The notes under the pieces: model-generated
Database searches by the model: none
The model's input: the letters and a program-made list of their open reading frames with translations, nothing else
Told to the model about the DNA's origin: nothing
Shown: in pieces, positions 21,656-33,797 of the stretch
How positions within the stretch are numbered: the first letter of the stretch is position 1
How the letters are laid out: each line of letters starts with the position of its first letter
Made by a program: the position numbers and the translations under genes
Source: Turnera subulata
Lineage: Eukaryota; Streptophyta; Magnoliopsida; Malpighiales; Passifloraceae
DNA: 64,000 bases
Direction: 5' to 3'
NCBI GenBank assembly: GCA_028386065.3
Contig: JAKUCV010006766.1
Location: 1-64,000, forward strand

Positions 21656-24057
21656 TTATTGGAAAAAAGGATCCTCCTTGTTCTTAAAGATGTCGAACAA
21701 TTGCCTGGAGTAACGGGTAGCTAATGTCCTGCACAGTTCAACTGCCTTAGGATGCAACTCCTCGATCGATTTCTTGGGATCACTCCATGGATCTCCTTCA
21801 GTCAGAAGCAAAGCCAGGTTACTGCCCCTGCAAGAATCCAAAGGGAATTAGTTGGAAAATCCAATTCCAAATCTTTTACACCAATCTATCATCATGCCTG
21901 AAAAATAGTCCTTCTAAAGGATGATATGTTGTATCCCACACCAATAATAAGAAAGACAGCAAGAAATGCATAGAATCGGTGCAAAATGCTATTTTGATAG
22001 CATGAGTGAAGCCGTGAAGGCGGCCATATGAACCTAAGTGGCATCTTTCTGTTCATTGAAAGTTTAATACTACTGTCTGAAGATGTAAAATGGGTGTACA
22101 AAATGAATAGATAAATTTGTACCTCTCGGCGTCACAATGGCTAAATCCTCTAGAATTCTTGTTAAGTGTAATCTTTCTTGCTTGTTCTTCTTCAGTTTGC
22201 TGACGAAATAGAGCACATACTGCTTTCATACACAGTTCATGATATTTACCAAAGTCTGCAAGCATCTCGGCCTCATTGTTCCACTTGAATCTGCGATCCT
22301 TACTCCTTTGAATCATTGACAAAATATCATCAAAGTTAGTATCACCATCTGATCCATCTCCTGACTGACTGTCGTTGTCATCCAGTTTGGCTTTTGGCTG
22401 AAGTTCATCGCCCTGTGATTCATCTTCCATCTGATTATCATATCCATCTGATCTGTCTTCCAACTCACTACAAGCATCATTACCATCGGACATGTCAGAC
22501 TCAACAATAAAATTATCCATGCTGTCACTCTCGCTGTCTAATTCATCATCCTCCGCTTCGCTATCTTGATTCTCACCAGTTGTAGGGATCCCTCGCTCAT
22601 ATCTACATTCTCTTGTTTTGACAGAAGAGGTCCTTTCCATCTTGACCTTACCCTCACATTCCCTCAGTGTCATCAAACGCCGCCTTGGAGGAGCTACAGT
22701 ACTTTTGACATCATAGACCACAGCTGCACCGATATCCGAACCTGATTGATCAGGAACCGGTTCCCGACAAGCCATACTCTTAGCTTTGGCTATTGGAATA
22801 TCATCATCTTCACTCTCACTATCACTTCTGACAACATTTGGAGCTCTTTTTCTCTTTGGAGTAAGGATCAATGGACTATTTTCGTCGCAAGCATCTAAAT
22901 CTTCTTCACACCCATCATTGGCTACTGCTCCTCTTTGCAAAATGTTCTCGGAACCCTTTTCTACTTCAATGTTCAGGCTTCCTGCAAGTGCACAATCCTT
23001 TGAAACGCAAACCTCTCTAGTCATGTTGACATCATCGGCACCAGATTCATCATCACTGTCCATTATATTTATGACGCTGATACAAGAAGGTTTAACACTA
23101 GCTGGAGTTGAGGGAGCCATTCTTTTTTGGGGGGTTCCCTCTTCTTGAAATGACAATTGCTTCCTGACTGGTCTGACATATTTCCTCCCCTCGATAAAAG
23201 GAGATGACTTGGGTTCAATACGGCCGAAAGGTGTACCTGTAACAAACCCAGAAACCGAGCTTAGGTGCAATAGCCTTTTGTAATTAAATCAGGACACGTG
23301 ACAAATTGACAATAGTTTCTCAAGAAAAGGCACATCCATCCTGGAACAAGAACCCAAAAGCTTCATGAATCAAAAAAAACTTACAAATCTCCGGAAAGTA
23401 TCACAAAAAACCAAAATACACCTAGAATTCATACAGAAGACACAGTAAAGAGTCAATCTTGGAGGCAAAGCACCAAGCTTAACCATCCTAAATGAAAGTA
23501 CCATGGTCACAGAAGTACAGAACTATCCAATGCTAGTCCAAAAGTTAATAGATGCCCACATTCCACTCAAACAACAAGCCAAGAAAAGAATCAATGTCTT
23601 TACCTGGTGTCTTACATGTAGCTTCAACATCAACAACTTCTTTCTCACTCCCCTGAGCCACGAATTCTCCTCCCCGGCTTCTCAACACTCTCTCCAGTTC
23701 CTCACACTTTGCTTTCCAAACCTTAGCCTCGCCTTCCGCATGCCTCTTCTCGCACCTCAAAGCCTCGTTCTCCGCCACCACCTCAAAATACCCATCCTCC
23801 TCCTCCTCCGCCAAAACCTTGTCGTCGCCTCCACCAACCCTAACTTCACCACCACCATTCCTTCTCCCCGAGTCACCACTCATCAGTTCCTTCAACTCGA
23901 GTTGAAGTGCTTCGTTCTCGACCCTCGCGTTCTTGATCTCCACCTCCAGCTCCACCACCCGCACTTCCCATTCACCGCACTTTTTACAACCCTGACCATG
24001 TTCCTCGGGCGTTAGTCCCTTGGTAGATTCTGCTTCCTCGGCAGCAGCCGTCTCCAT
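21656..24057 (-). CDS. Uncharacterised acidic coiled-coil protein, probably nuclear
   Basis: Three exons on the minus strand, 23604-24057, 22123-23236 and 21656-21827, join in frame to 579 aa with GT-AG borders. The N-terminus has a CKKCGEW motif and two heptad-rich stretches (about residues 28-60 and 92-128) likely to form a coiled coil. A conserved-looking segment follows, TPFGRIEPKSSPFIEGRKYV and PVRKQLSF. The middle is very rich in Asp, Glu and Ser, with a possible nuclear signal TPKRKRAPN. The C-terminus, from KWNNEAEMLADFGKYHELC through FRQQTEEEQARK to LFDIFKNKEDPFFQ, is helical and less biased, so it is probably the functional domain. I do not recognise the family. It is divergent from the folate gene at 25041. 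Confidence 0.85.
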
Positions 24058-25040
24058 ATCTAACCCAATTGAAAAAAAAAAACCACAATTTCCTTTGAAT
24101 TACGCCATTTTAGTGTTCTAAACCAAACGGTTACAACTCGAAAAAAAAAAAGGAAGAAAATAAGAATCTCAAGAGCAAGAAGATTTATAACAGAATAAAA
24201 AACAAAGAAGGTAAAGGAACCCGTCCTCCTTATTGAACATACTTTGTTCCCATAATTTTGGAGGACAAAACAAATAAAATAAAGCAAAAATACAGTGTAA
24301 AAGGGAGAAACTTACAACAGAAGAAGATTGGCTCGAAAGTTTTCTCGTCTGGAGACCGACCGTGTTCCTCCCTTTTTTCTTTTGTTTTGGAGTTGTCTTT
24401 GGCTATTTCTACTTACAAAGTACAAAATCCCACTCTGTTTTGGACGAGTAAACCCGCCACGTGGAAGAATCTAATAACGAGACCGCCACCTGGAGATCCA
24501 TATTGGTCAAAGTAATAAGGTCAAATAGATGAAACGATGTCGTCTTATCCACCACCACCACCGGGCACCGGTAGATATAGGTAAAGCGTAAAAGCCAAAC
24601 CGAGTCGGTCAAAATTCAGGAAGTCATAAACTCAAAACTTTCTTTTTTTCTTGAGAACATAAACTCAAAACTTTCACTTCCGTCACTGAACTAGAAATTC
24701 TCGCTTTCTCAGTTTCCTTTGAGGAGGTATGGTTACACTTCACTCTACAGTTTTGTTCTGTTCCAGAGTTTTAACCGTTTCATGAATTCCAATGACGTAG
24801 TAGTTTCTTGTCAGCTTATGTTGTTGTTCCTAAAGTCTTGAACTTGAAAATGGGGTTCGGCTGCTGCTGCTTGTTCTGGTCTGAAAATCAAGTCTTTAAT
24901 TTTACCAACCAAAGCTTTGACGTTTAACAAACTAACTAACGAAGCTTCCAAACTAAACCCAGAACATGATGAGTTTTCCTGGGAATCTTCAGTGATGATG
25001 CGGTTGCTGTTGTTGTTTTGGGCCTAACAGGATACGAAAG
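24058..25040. promoter_or_regulatory. Shared divergent promoter region
   Basis: About 980 bases separate the starts of the minus-strand coiled-coil gene (24057) and the plus-strand dihydrofolate synthetase gene (25041). Both leaders and both core promoters must lie here. No clear TATA box stands out. CCACCACCACCACCGGGCACCGG at 24548-24570 is the main GC-rich spot. Confidence 0.55.
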
Positions 25041-28000
25041 ATGGGATTTTTGAATCTTCTAAACAAATGCCCACCTACTCTCCCGTGGACCAAAACCCTA
25101 GTTCGTTCCGGTGCCAGAGCAGCCGTCACTAACGAGAGATTCTTCTCTTCTTACACGGAGGAGCCGGAATTGAAAGATTTCTTGGGTTATCTGGATTCTC
25201 TCAAGAACTACGAGAAATTGGGTGTGCCCAAGGATGCAGGGACGGATTCCGATGACGGGCTTGATTTGGGTCGGATGCGGCGGCTCATGGACCGGCTTGG
25301 TAATCCCCTGTCCAAGTTCAAGGTGGCGGCTTTTGTTTCTTCTTTCGTGATTATTTGGCCCTCTTTCCTTGTTTTGTGGTTCTGTTTTTAGCTGAACAAA
25401 ATACTCATTGTAGGCTGTTCACATTGCTGGGACTAAAGGGAAAGGATCGACTGCTGCTTTTCTTTCCAGTATTTTGCGGGCTGAAGGATATTCTGTTGGA
25501 TGTTACACGAGGTACATCCTTTTTGTCACGATGAGTATGGTTTTGAGAGGTAGTAATGTGCTTGCAGCCGCTGGCTTTGGTTTGCAATACAATGAAATGG
25601 AGTTTTTTTTTTTTTCTTTCGACAGCCCACATATTACAACTATAAGGGAAAGGATATCGTTGGGGACATCGGGTGACCCAGTGTCAGCAAAGACATTAAA
25701 TGGTCTTTTCCAGAGGATTAGACCGAAACTTGATGAGGCAATCCAATTTGAAAATGGATGCCTGACTCATTTTGAGGTATTAACCATATAATCCTTATTC
25801 AACAATTTTGGATTTTTAGTTGTAGATTTCTTGCTACCGTACTACTTGTTGAAGAAGAACATAAGTTATTGGTATTTCAGTTGGAAGTGTAGTTTTAGCT
25901 GTAGACCATACTTTCTCGTAGTTTCCCTGCTATTTGATGGAGGGGCATTGTGTGCCATGCTGCTGAAATTTAATCGTATGTGACAACATGAAAGCAGAGG
26001 ATCTGTGGCGTGCAGCACCATATTTGCTTTGCTAAACTTCAACTAGTGTGTAGTTAGTTTAGCAGTCTGTATAGGGCTCGCTTGTCATAGTTTTGTCCTG
26101 CTTGACTTAATACGTGTTCTTATTGAGTCTCTTATGTCTTCAGTACTGGTTTTGCAAATGCATTTGGTTCTTGCTTATCCATGACCTTTTCAGGCTTTGA
26201 AGTACCTTATGCTTCATACGCCATCTTGATTTATTAGCATTTCTGAAGAACCTTGCCAGTTTCATAATTGTGTTTGTATTTTTCCCTTTTGTACTGACAC
26301 TGATCCGTGCTAACTTTTCAGATTCTTACTGCGACAGCATTCACTCTCATGGCAGCGGAGGATGTGGAGATTGCAGTTATTGAGGTTGATTTTCGTTTTT
26401 TCAACTAGTTCAATATGTTCCTTCATATGAATTGTCGAATCTGCCTATAAATCTGAATGTGCATTGTTCTTTTTATTAGTTTCTCTAGTTTTACTCCTTA
26501 GAATGCTAAAATATGGGCTCTTCTATTTTAGCATTTATGCTTTGGTGTATCACAATTTCCTTCTTGCCTGATAAAAGTTTGCTGTGGACTGTGTTATCCA
26601 TTTGTTATTTAACAGGCTGGTCTAGGGGGTGCTCGGGATGCAACAAATATCATTAGTAGTTCTGAACTTGCTGTATCAGTTATAACAACTATTGGTGCTG
26701 AACATCTGGCTGCGCTTGGGGGTTCTTTGGAAAGCATTGCAATGGCAAAGTCAGGAATTATCAAACATGGTCGCCCAGTTAGGTGATTCTCCTTTCCTCC
26801 ATTAATTCTTGCATTATTCCTTTCATATTTCTTATGTTATGCAAGCTGCAGAGATGAACATGAAGTTTCACTGTATTGTATTTGCATTTGGTCTTTGCCT
26901 TTACATTCAAGCTATTTTTCTTTGTGTATTTCATCAGTTTCAAAAGACATTAAATTCAGTCATTGAACATGTGTTAGATTTAAATGTAATGCTCACGACT
27001 GCTCATTTTAGACATTTTTCCTGCTCCCCTGTCCCACGTTTAGTGATCTACAATGTATAATGTTTCCTTAATCTTACACGTATTTAGTAAGTAGTTGGCT
27101 TCAGATTTATTTGATAAGGTGATTAAGGCAAACCGGTTAAGCAAACTAAACCTACCTTACCACTCACACAGGCAAACATGATATGCTTGTACTAATCTAA
27201 GCCCACCTGTTTCCTAGTGTCAATTAGAATAATGTAAAAGGTGAGATCAGTCTTATAGTATCAGCAGTATCCAGTATACATCTTAATAATACTTCACCAA
27301 GTAGTATGCATGCTTGAAATGTAAGGCAGTTGTGCTAGATCGATGCATATAGGATATATACCACCTAATAAGAAAGAAGCTGGAATCTTTACTTGATAAG
27401 TTAATGGCTGCTGGAGCTTTTCTTTGATTTTCTGTTTCATGTCTTAAAAACCTATTGCTAATTGTAAGTGGTCTGTATTTCTCAGTTGGTTCTAGGGGGT
27501 CCTTTTCTTCCACATATTGAGCGTATACTTCGCGACCAAGCAATGTCGATGTGCTCTCCTGTGGTGTCAGCATGTGATGCTGGAATCCATGGTACAACCA
27601 AAAGCTTTCACATGCTCGATGGAAGACCTCTCCAGTTGTGTGATATAAGAATAAATGTTGAGAGGGATATTCCTATGGTATGCCCTTGAGGCATTACATT
27701 CTTTTGTAACTTGATACTTTTTACTTGAACAAATCTTTTTTCCCTCTGATTAGATAGGCTATATTGTGGTTTTCTGTCCATGTTAATCATTATCTGTAGT
27801 TGCATTACCAATTTATGATGATCTGTAAATCCATGCAGTTCATGGAGTTATCAGATTTGAAGCTGCACATGCTTGGACGCCACCAACTTCAAAATGCCTC
27901 AACTGCTGTATGCACTGCACTCAGCCTCCGCAACGAAGGTCGCTAATTCTTTTTGTTGTATTCTGTTACACTTTCTTCGAGCTAGATCCTATGTTTTTCT

Positions 28001-29264
28001 TTCAAATGTTGAGGTATCAGTAGGATTGTCAGCTAACCTTGTTTCTTATGTTTTCGGGTCATCTTTAGGACCATTAGAACCAACTGTCTGTCTGGATCTA
28101 AATAATTGGTGCTAACGAATTTATTAATTCTCTATTGTACACTTCACTCATGTTTCATTCTTATTGCATCATTCAGGATGGAAAATTTCAGATGGATCTA
28201 TTAAGGCTGGGTTGGAGAACACATGCATGCTTGGACGAAGTCAATTCCTATCAGCCAAAGAAGTAGAGGCATTAGGACTACCTGGGGCTACAGTACTGTT
28301 GGATGGAGGTTGATAATCCTATCCCATTACTGTGAACTCATGCTTTTTCTAAATGGTTGAGCGTGCCTTCTACATTTCCTACTTAGCTCATGAACAATGT
28401 GAGGAGTGAGGTTTCATCATGTACTTTTGTGTTCGTTCCAGGATTGCATCTCTGGCTATAAAATTATTCATAAATTGCTTTTGGCAATGGTTTCAGCACA
28501 TACTAAAGAATCAGCTAAAGCTTTGGTGGACACAATAAGGATGACGTTTCCCAGCGCACCGTTAGGCCTTGTGGTTTCAATGGCTAGTGACAAAGACCAT
28601 TTAGCTTTTGCAAGAGAATTTCTGTCAGGTGAGGCCCCTTTGTTGCGTTATATCATCTAGTTTGTCCATCTAATTACTGTTGGAGCATCCTTCCTGAGGA
28701 TTATCAAAGCTACTATAAAGCATTAAATCTTTGACTCAATACTAGTGGAGCATATGATAACTTTGCATGCCTTTTTTTTCTTTTGAGAAAGGAGCAACAG
28801 TTTTTCAACTTCCATTTCCGTTCTCTATCTGAGATGGTTTTGCTCTATACGTTATTCTCCATTGTTGGCATTGCTGTTCAAGAGTTGCAAAGTAATAAAT
28901 GTTTCTTTATCACATTTTTCCAGACCGTCATATACAATTAGAGGCTGTGTTCCTGACGGAAGCCGACATTGCTGGAGGCAAATCTCGAACAACTTCTCCT
29001 GTCTTGCTTAGAGATTGCTGGATTCAAGCTTCTAAAGAATTGGGCATTGACACTCTTCATGATGGAGCGTCACTGCATCAAAAACCATTTCCTGGAAAGG
29101 AAAGGGAAGATAGAATCATTTTGGCTGCTGAGAAATCATTGGAGGTTTCTTTGAGGGCTGTAAATGAGATTCTTAGGGAAAGAGCAGGTGCTCAATCAGG
29201 GGTTCTTGTAGTCACCGGATCTCTGCACATAGTCTCATTGGTATTAGCATCTCTTCATAAGTAA
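25041..29264 (+). CDS. DFA: Dihydrofolate synthetase, mitochondrial
   Basis: Ten exons: 25041-25322, 25414-25511, 25626-25776, 26322-26384, 26616-26777, 27486-27677, 27839-27938, 28177-28308, 28497-28628 and 28924-29264. They encode 550 aa. The enzyme adds the first glutamate to dihydropteroate using ATP, in folate synthesis in mitochondria. A mitochondrial presequence is visible (residues 1 to about 40, basic, with RFFSS). The ATP loop is AGTKGKGST at residues 99-107. [25 protein letters not shown] and [14 protein letters not shown] are Mur-ligase-type motifs. The opening [20 protein letters not shown] fits plant DHFS (Arabidopsis GLA1) better than folylpolyglutamate synthetase. The junction after exon 5 uses the donor GTTAGG; the alternative GTGATT donor five bases on would give a stop. 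Confidence 0.93.
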
Positions 29265-32200
29265 AATTATCCCTCTTTGTCTTTGTTCCTTTTTTGTCAA
29301 GAAAATTGTATGAAATTATGCGATCCTCTTTATGTACTCCTTTTCTCCCACTAGGAAAAAAGAGATGCTCAAAATTTTGGTTTAAGCGAGCTTACTTCTG
29401 AAGTTGCAACATCAATCTTAGTTGTTGATGCTGTTATGATTCACAATCCTGCAATTCGACAGTAAGCACAGCTCTCTGGAAGGCCGGATGTTGCATTTGC
29501 AAACTCCATCTAACAGCCACAGGAAACAACCAGATGTCCCTTGACATCATTGGTAAGCCTTCCCATTACTAGGGTTTTCTTTCTGTTGAACTGGGAAATT
29601 ACCTTAGATCCTAATTTTACAACAGTGAAGCCCAGGAACTTAGTAAGAGACTTGTGATTTAAAGCAACTTGCGAGTAAAAACATAGTTTAAGGTCCCAGA
29701 TGTTTCCGGACATTCCTGCGGGTATAGAGTGGACCTAAGCTCCTAAATCAGCATTGCCTTCATCCAACCACCTCAATGCCTCAGTTGTCACATCACCAAA
29801 AGTTTTAGATGACTCTAAATTTTGTTTCTGTATTGCAATGGGGGCAGGTCTGAAAGAGAAGAAAAGGCATGTGGGCTTCTTAATTTATTCCAGAGTTACA
29901 ACATCTGAATGATCATGGGTCTCAGTGTAAGAGGCATCATGCACCTGCTTGTGAGAGGGGGCACATTTTTGTGGTTGATACTTTAAAAGGAAGAATGTCG
30001 GACAAATTTGTGTTTCAAGAAACTAAAAAACATCACTTCAAATTAGACTTGAGAAACTAAACATCATTGCAATTTTTTTTTCTTTAGTCATAGGAAAATG
30101 TACTTACAAAACATGCACACATACAATTACTAAAAATGAACTTTAAATCAAATCTGATTTAATACACTTTCCTAATTTGCCAAACCCTAATTTGTAAGTT
30201 CATAAAAGATACTCCTAGTTGCATTCACAAAAAAAAAAAAAAAAAGAGAAAGAATATTGGCCCATTATATTAAATCAACTATGCAAAATCGCTGCTGAGA
30301 CAGCAAGCTGTACGTTTCAACGACTTTGTCCGATCCTAATAAATCAACCTTGTTAACTAGCAAATAGACAATTCTGCTAGGTAGTACGTGATGGGTACAA
30401 GTGAAAGGAGTCAAAAACTGTCTTGTCTTCTAAATTAACTACCAGGGAATTAGGATAGCCCAAGATGTTTGATTTAATGCTTTTAATAATAATTAAGCTT
30501 ACACACGAAGCAGTTGCCAGGTAATCCGTAATCATCATCACTAACCTAGGCAGAGAACTCGCCATAATATATAGAACATTTGCTACTGTTGGATTTAAAT
30601 TATTAGTATCGATTAAAATCCGCCATGTTCGAAAAAATGAAACAAATACTAGTATCCTACAGGTCAGGTAATTTAATAGCTGGTAAACTGGTGAATTTAT
30701 ATCAACCTAGATTTTGTTTTAGTTGGATGCAAAACTTGAACACTTCACCACACAGAGAAGCTCGATTGTTTAACATTTGAACATGAAATTTGATTCATGA
30801 TTGAAGAGGAATTTGTTTATCAATTTGAATGAAATTACTTTACCTTCGGATCAACAGAAAAAATATAAAAGAATTTAAACAACAGGCAAAGCTAGCCCAA
30901 CTTCAAAATTTTGAAATTGGAATCTTCATAATTGTGAAAATAAATTTTTTTGGATATTGACGGCTTCGACACGAATACATGTGTATGGGGTTGTGAATAG
31001 GGTTCAGCTAGGATGATTTTCTTTTTCCGGAATTAAATTACCATATGACTTGTAAGAAACTAATTAGCATTATATGACTCAGTCTATTTGTTTTGTTTTC
31101 ACTTTAGTTAGTAAACAATATGTCAAAGAGAGTTGACTCTTTACTAATTAAAGCAAATAGAACATTAACAATGCATTCACGGTGTCTTTTGTAATCCTAA
31201 GAAAAAATTGTGGAGTCTAATGAGCAATAACTCTGGGGCCTTGAAGCTCTTACAAAACCCTTTTCGTAGGACCAGTAGTTAACGCTTGTCATGAAACCAA
31301 AGGGGGGATACAACATTGCTTTCATTTACTTCGCTAGCTACGGATATAGATACTAGAAGATTTCCAAAATTATATTGCACATTAATACTATATAGCATAC
31401 TACTACTATATATATGATGATAACAGTAACAACTGAATTTAATAGGAAGGAAGTGGGGGGCTGCAGCTGCACCAAAATTTTGGCCTCCAACGGTCCTAGG
31501 GGCAGGGACAGGGACATGGCATCAAGAGTGGGACATGCAAAATCTAATAGGCAATCAAGTTGGTGGGTCCGATTGCGGCCTTCCCCGACATCCACCCAAT
31601 TCTGGTGCCACACAATTCCCGAGGCCAACCCTAATACGGTGCTTGACACGACGGACTTACAGTGGTGGTGGGTTAATTGCCATTAGGGGAGGGAGGAAGG
31701 AAGGAAGAGGGAGAGGAGGGGAAGGTAACAGAAGAAGTGTAATAATGTTTTGCTCATACATTTCGTGGTGTTAGTAAATGATGTTTCAGATTGGAAAGTA
31801 TAGTAAATGATGCTGTGCAGGCCCCAGCCTTATTAATTCTTTGCAACTTTTGTTTTCAAATTTTGTCCCACATTCGTTCCCATTTCATCACTTGTATGTA
31901 TGGTATAGCAGGCCACCAAGGATACTGGGTTTGAACATATTGTTGTATATTCGGTAAAGCCAGACCTTGTAAATATACCCTTCTCATAGGAAAAACCCTT
32001 TTCTTATCCCTTGATGTATATATCTATGTGTGTGTATCTAAATGACAACCGGTTCTTGTTTCAAAAGAAAAATGATCAAAGAGGTTCTCACTTTTGCAAG
32101 TTTTTTTTTGTCTCGTCTTGTTTCACATTGAAAGCAATTGTGCCTTGTTGTCACAGCCCGTCCCATATTAGGCATATATACCCCATATGTTATTTCACAG

Positions 32201-32847
32201 AAGTAGTGAGTGCCTTATCTATCTCTTTTTGGGCCTATGATAATGGTTTGGAAACATGTCTTAATACTGAAAGTGAGTGAAATGGAGACTACATGCAAGT
32301 AGGATCTACAAGGACATCCTCTTTCGGATATGTTCTTTGACAAAAAATTTGCCAATTTTTCTTCTTCAAAATTGCTTACATTTTGTATAGGATGGCATTA
32401 ATAAATGCATTTGGCTGGTACCACTTTTGATCCTTTCCCATTCTGAAATTATCGATACCAATTCTAGCTACAAATTCATATGCTGAATATGATAAAGTTA
32501 TACCTTTAAATAATTTGTCAATTATCTAATTTCATGCGCCATCATCAATTTAGTGTTATACTTCTATCTTAAAGACAAATTTTATTATTGAAAGAATAAT
32601 TGTTGCAATGTTGCTAGTATATCTGAGGAGTAGGAGCGGAATGTTTTTTTTTTTTTTATGAATGAAAAGTAGGGGTGGAATTTAAGTTAATGTGTTGTAT
32701 TTCGATTCGACCAAATTAATAATTAATAATCTAATAACCCATTAGGTCCACTCCCAGCATGAGCGGAATGTGTTGGGTTTGAGTGACACAACTCATTAGA
32801 CATGACGCGTCGTATCAATCAAATTATAAAATCTAACTTGAATCTAA
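29265..32847. other. Gene-poor intergenic DNA
   Basis: The start is the 3' UTR of the dihydrofolate synthetase gene. The rest is AT-rich with poly-A/T runs (for example 30229-30245). A GC-richer patch at 31450-31730 has overlapping frames on both strands up to 98 aa, but none resembles a known protein. Its right end is a GGAGGGAGGAAGG purine run. Confidence 0.5.
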
Positions 32848-33277
32848 CACTCCGTTTGGTATTATGGAATTGAATTCAATTCCAAGAATTGAAATCAATT
32901 CCTTAATTTGGTATAATTCTACTTCACTTAAAATAAGAATTGAATTCCATTTTTTTTTTCCGGAGCAATATTTTGGTAATATTTCAAATCCAAAGAAAAC
33001 TTATCGGATTTGGAATTCAATTCTATTGGATAAGTATTGGTATGTCTAAATGACAAAAATAACCCTATATTCTTATTTTAATTTTTTTTAGCAAAAGGAC
33101 AACTTATGTAATTTTAGCAATTCAATTGATAATTTGATTTATACGAAACATTGGAATTGAATTCAATTCCTCATTATTAAAAAATATACCAGGGAATTGA
33201 TTTCATAATGAATTCAAATTCTAAATTTTTATTGATTTGAATTCAATTCCAATTTCAAATTGATACCAAACGTACTG
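32848..33277. mobile_element. MITE-like element with short terminal inverted repeats
   Basis: CACTCCGTTTGGTAT at 32848 and ATACCAAACGTACTG at 33263-33277 are imperfect inverted ends. The body is full of GAATTGAATTCAATTCC palindromes on both sides, typical of non-autonomous DNA elements in plants, perhaps of hAT type. No target duplication is clear. Confidence 0.6.
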
Positions 33278-33663
33278 TAAATTTAGTTCTCATAAACCAG
33301 ACGCCTATTGAAATTTATGCTCCATTTGATCATTGAAAAACAGCACTCTATGCAGGTTTTACTAGCCCTAATGCATCAACAACACACGTATTTAGTTTTT
33401 CAATTTACTAAGCTCCACTTCAACAGAAACCAAAAAAAAAAACAAAAGAAGAAGAAGAAAAACTACGTACTAAGCTCATGTTCCTTCTCCTAGTACTGAT
33501 CGATCATTAAGTTGGAATTAAGAAAGTACATTTCGAAGTTCTGTAACGCATAGTACTGCTTCATAAAGATGGTGAGTCACGCATGAATAATAGTGCATAC
33601 GGGGCCTAATTAATGATTCATGAGTCATAAAAACTTTTTTTTCCCATCAGCTACTTAGAGCTT

Positions 33664-33797
33664 TGCTCCTACTAATTCCAATCTGATCCACATTATATAT
33701 TTGGTTATAATGTGTGAATCTTCTAAAGAGAATTTTTTACATATATAAGGACTCAACCCCTTAAACGGAACCAAATCACTTACACTTGGACTAACCC
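33664..33797 (-). mobile_element. SINE copy (minus strand)
   Basis: Read on the minus strand: GGTTAGTCCAAGTG, TTGGTTCCGTTTAAGGGGTT, GAGTCC, then ATGTAAAAAATTCTC and GATTCACACATTATAACC. These blocks align in order with the SINE at 56749-56939. The copy is diverged and lacks a clear poly-A tail. Confidence 0.6.

Noticed and set aside
23503..24015. 170-codon plus-strand frame
   Set aside because: It is the complement of exon 1 of the minus-strand coiled-coil gene; its text (strings of Leu, His and Pro) has no family resemblance.
26761..26785. Donor GTGATT after CCAGTTAG in the dihydrofolate synthetase gene
   Set aside because: Joining it to the next exon gives a stop after two codons (TGG TTC TAG); the donor GTTAGG right after CCA keeps the frame and the conserved [12 protein letters not shown] text.
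31414..31686. Overlapping 90-98-codon frames in the GC-richer patch
   Set aside because: Frames on both strands are of similar length and none resembles a known protein, as expected for chance frames in GC-richer DNA.
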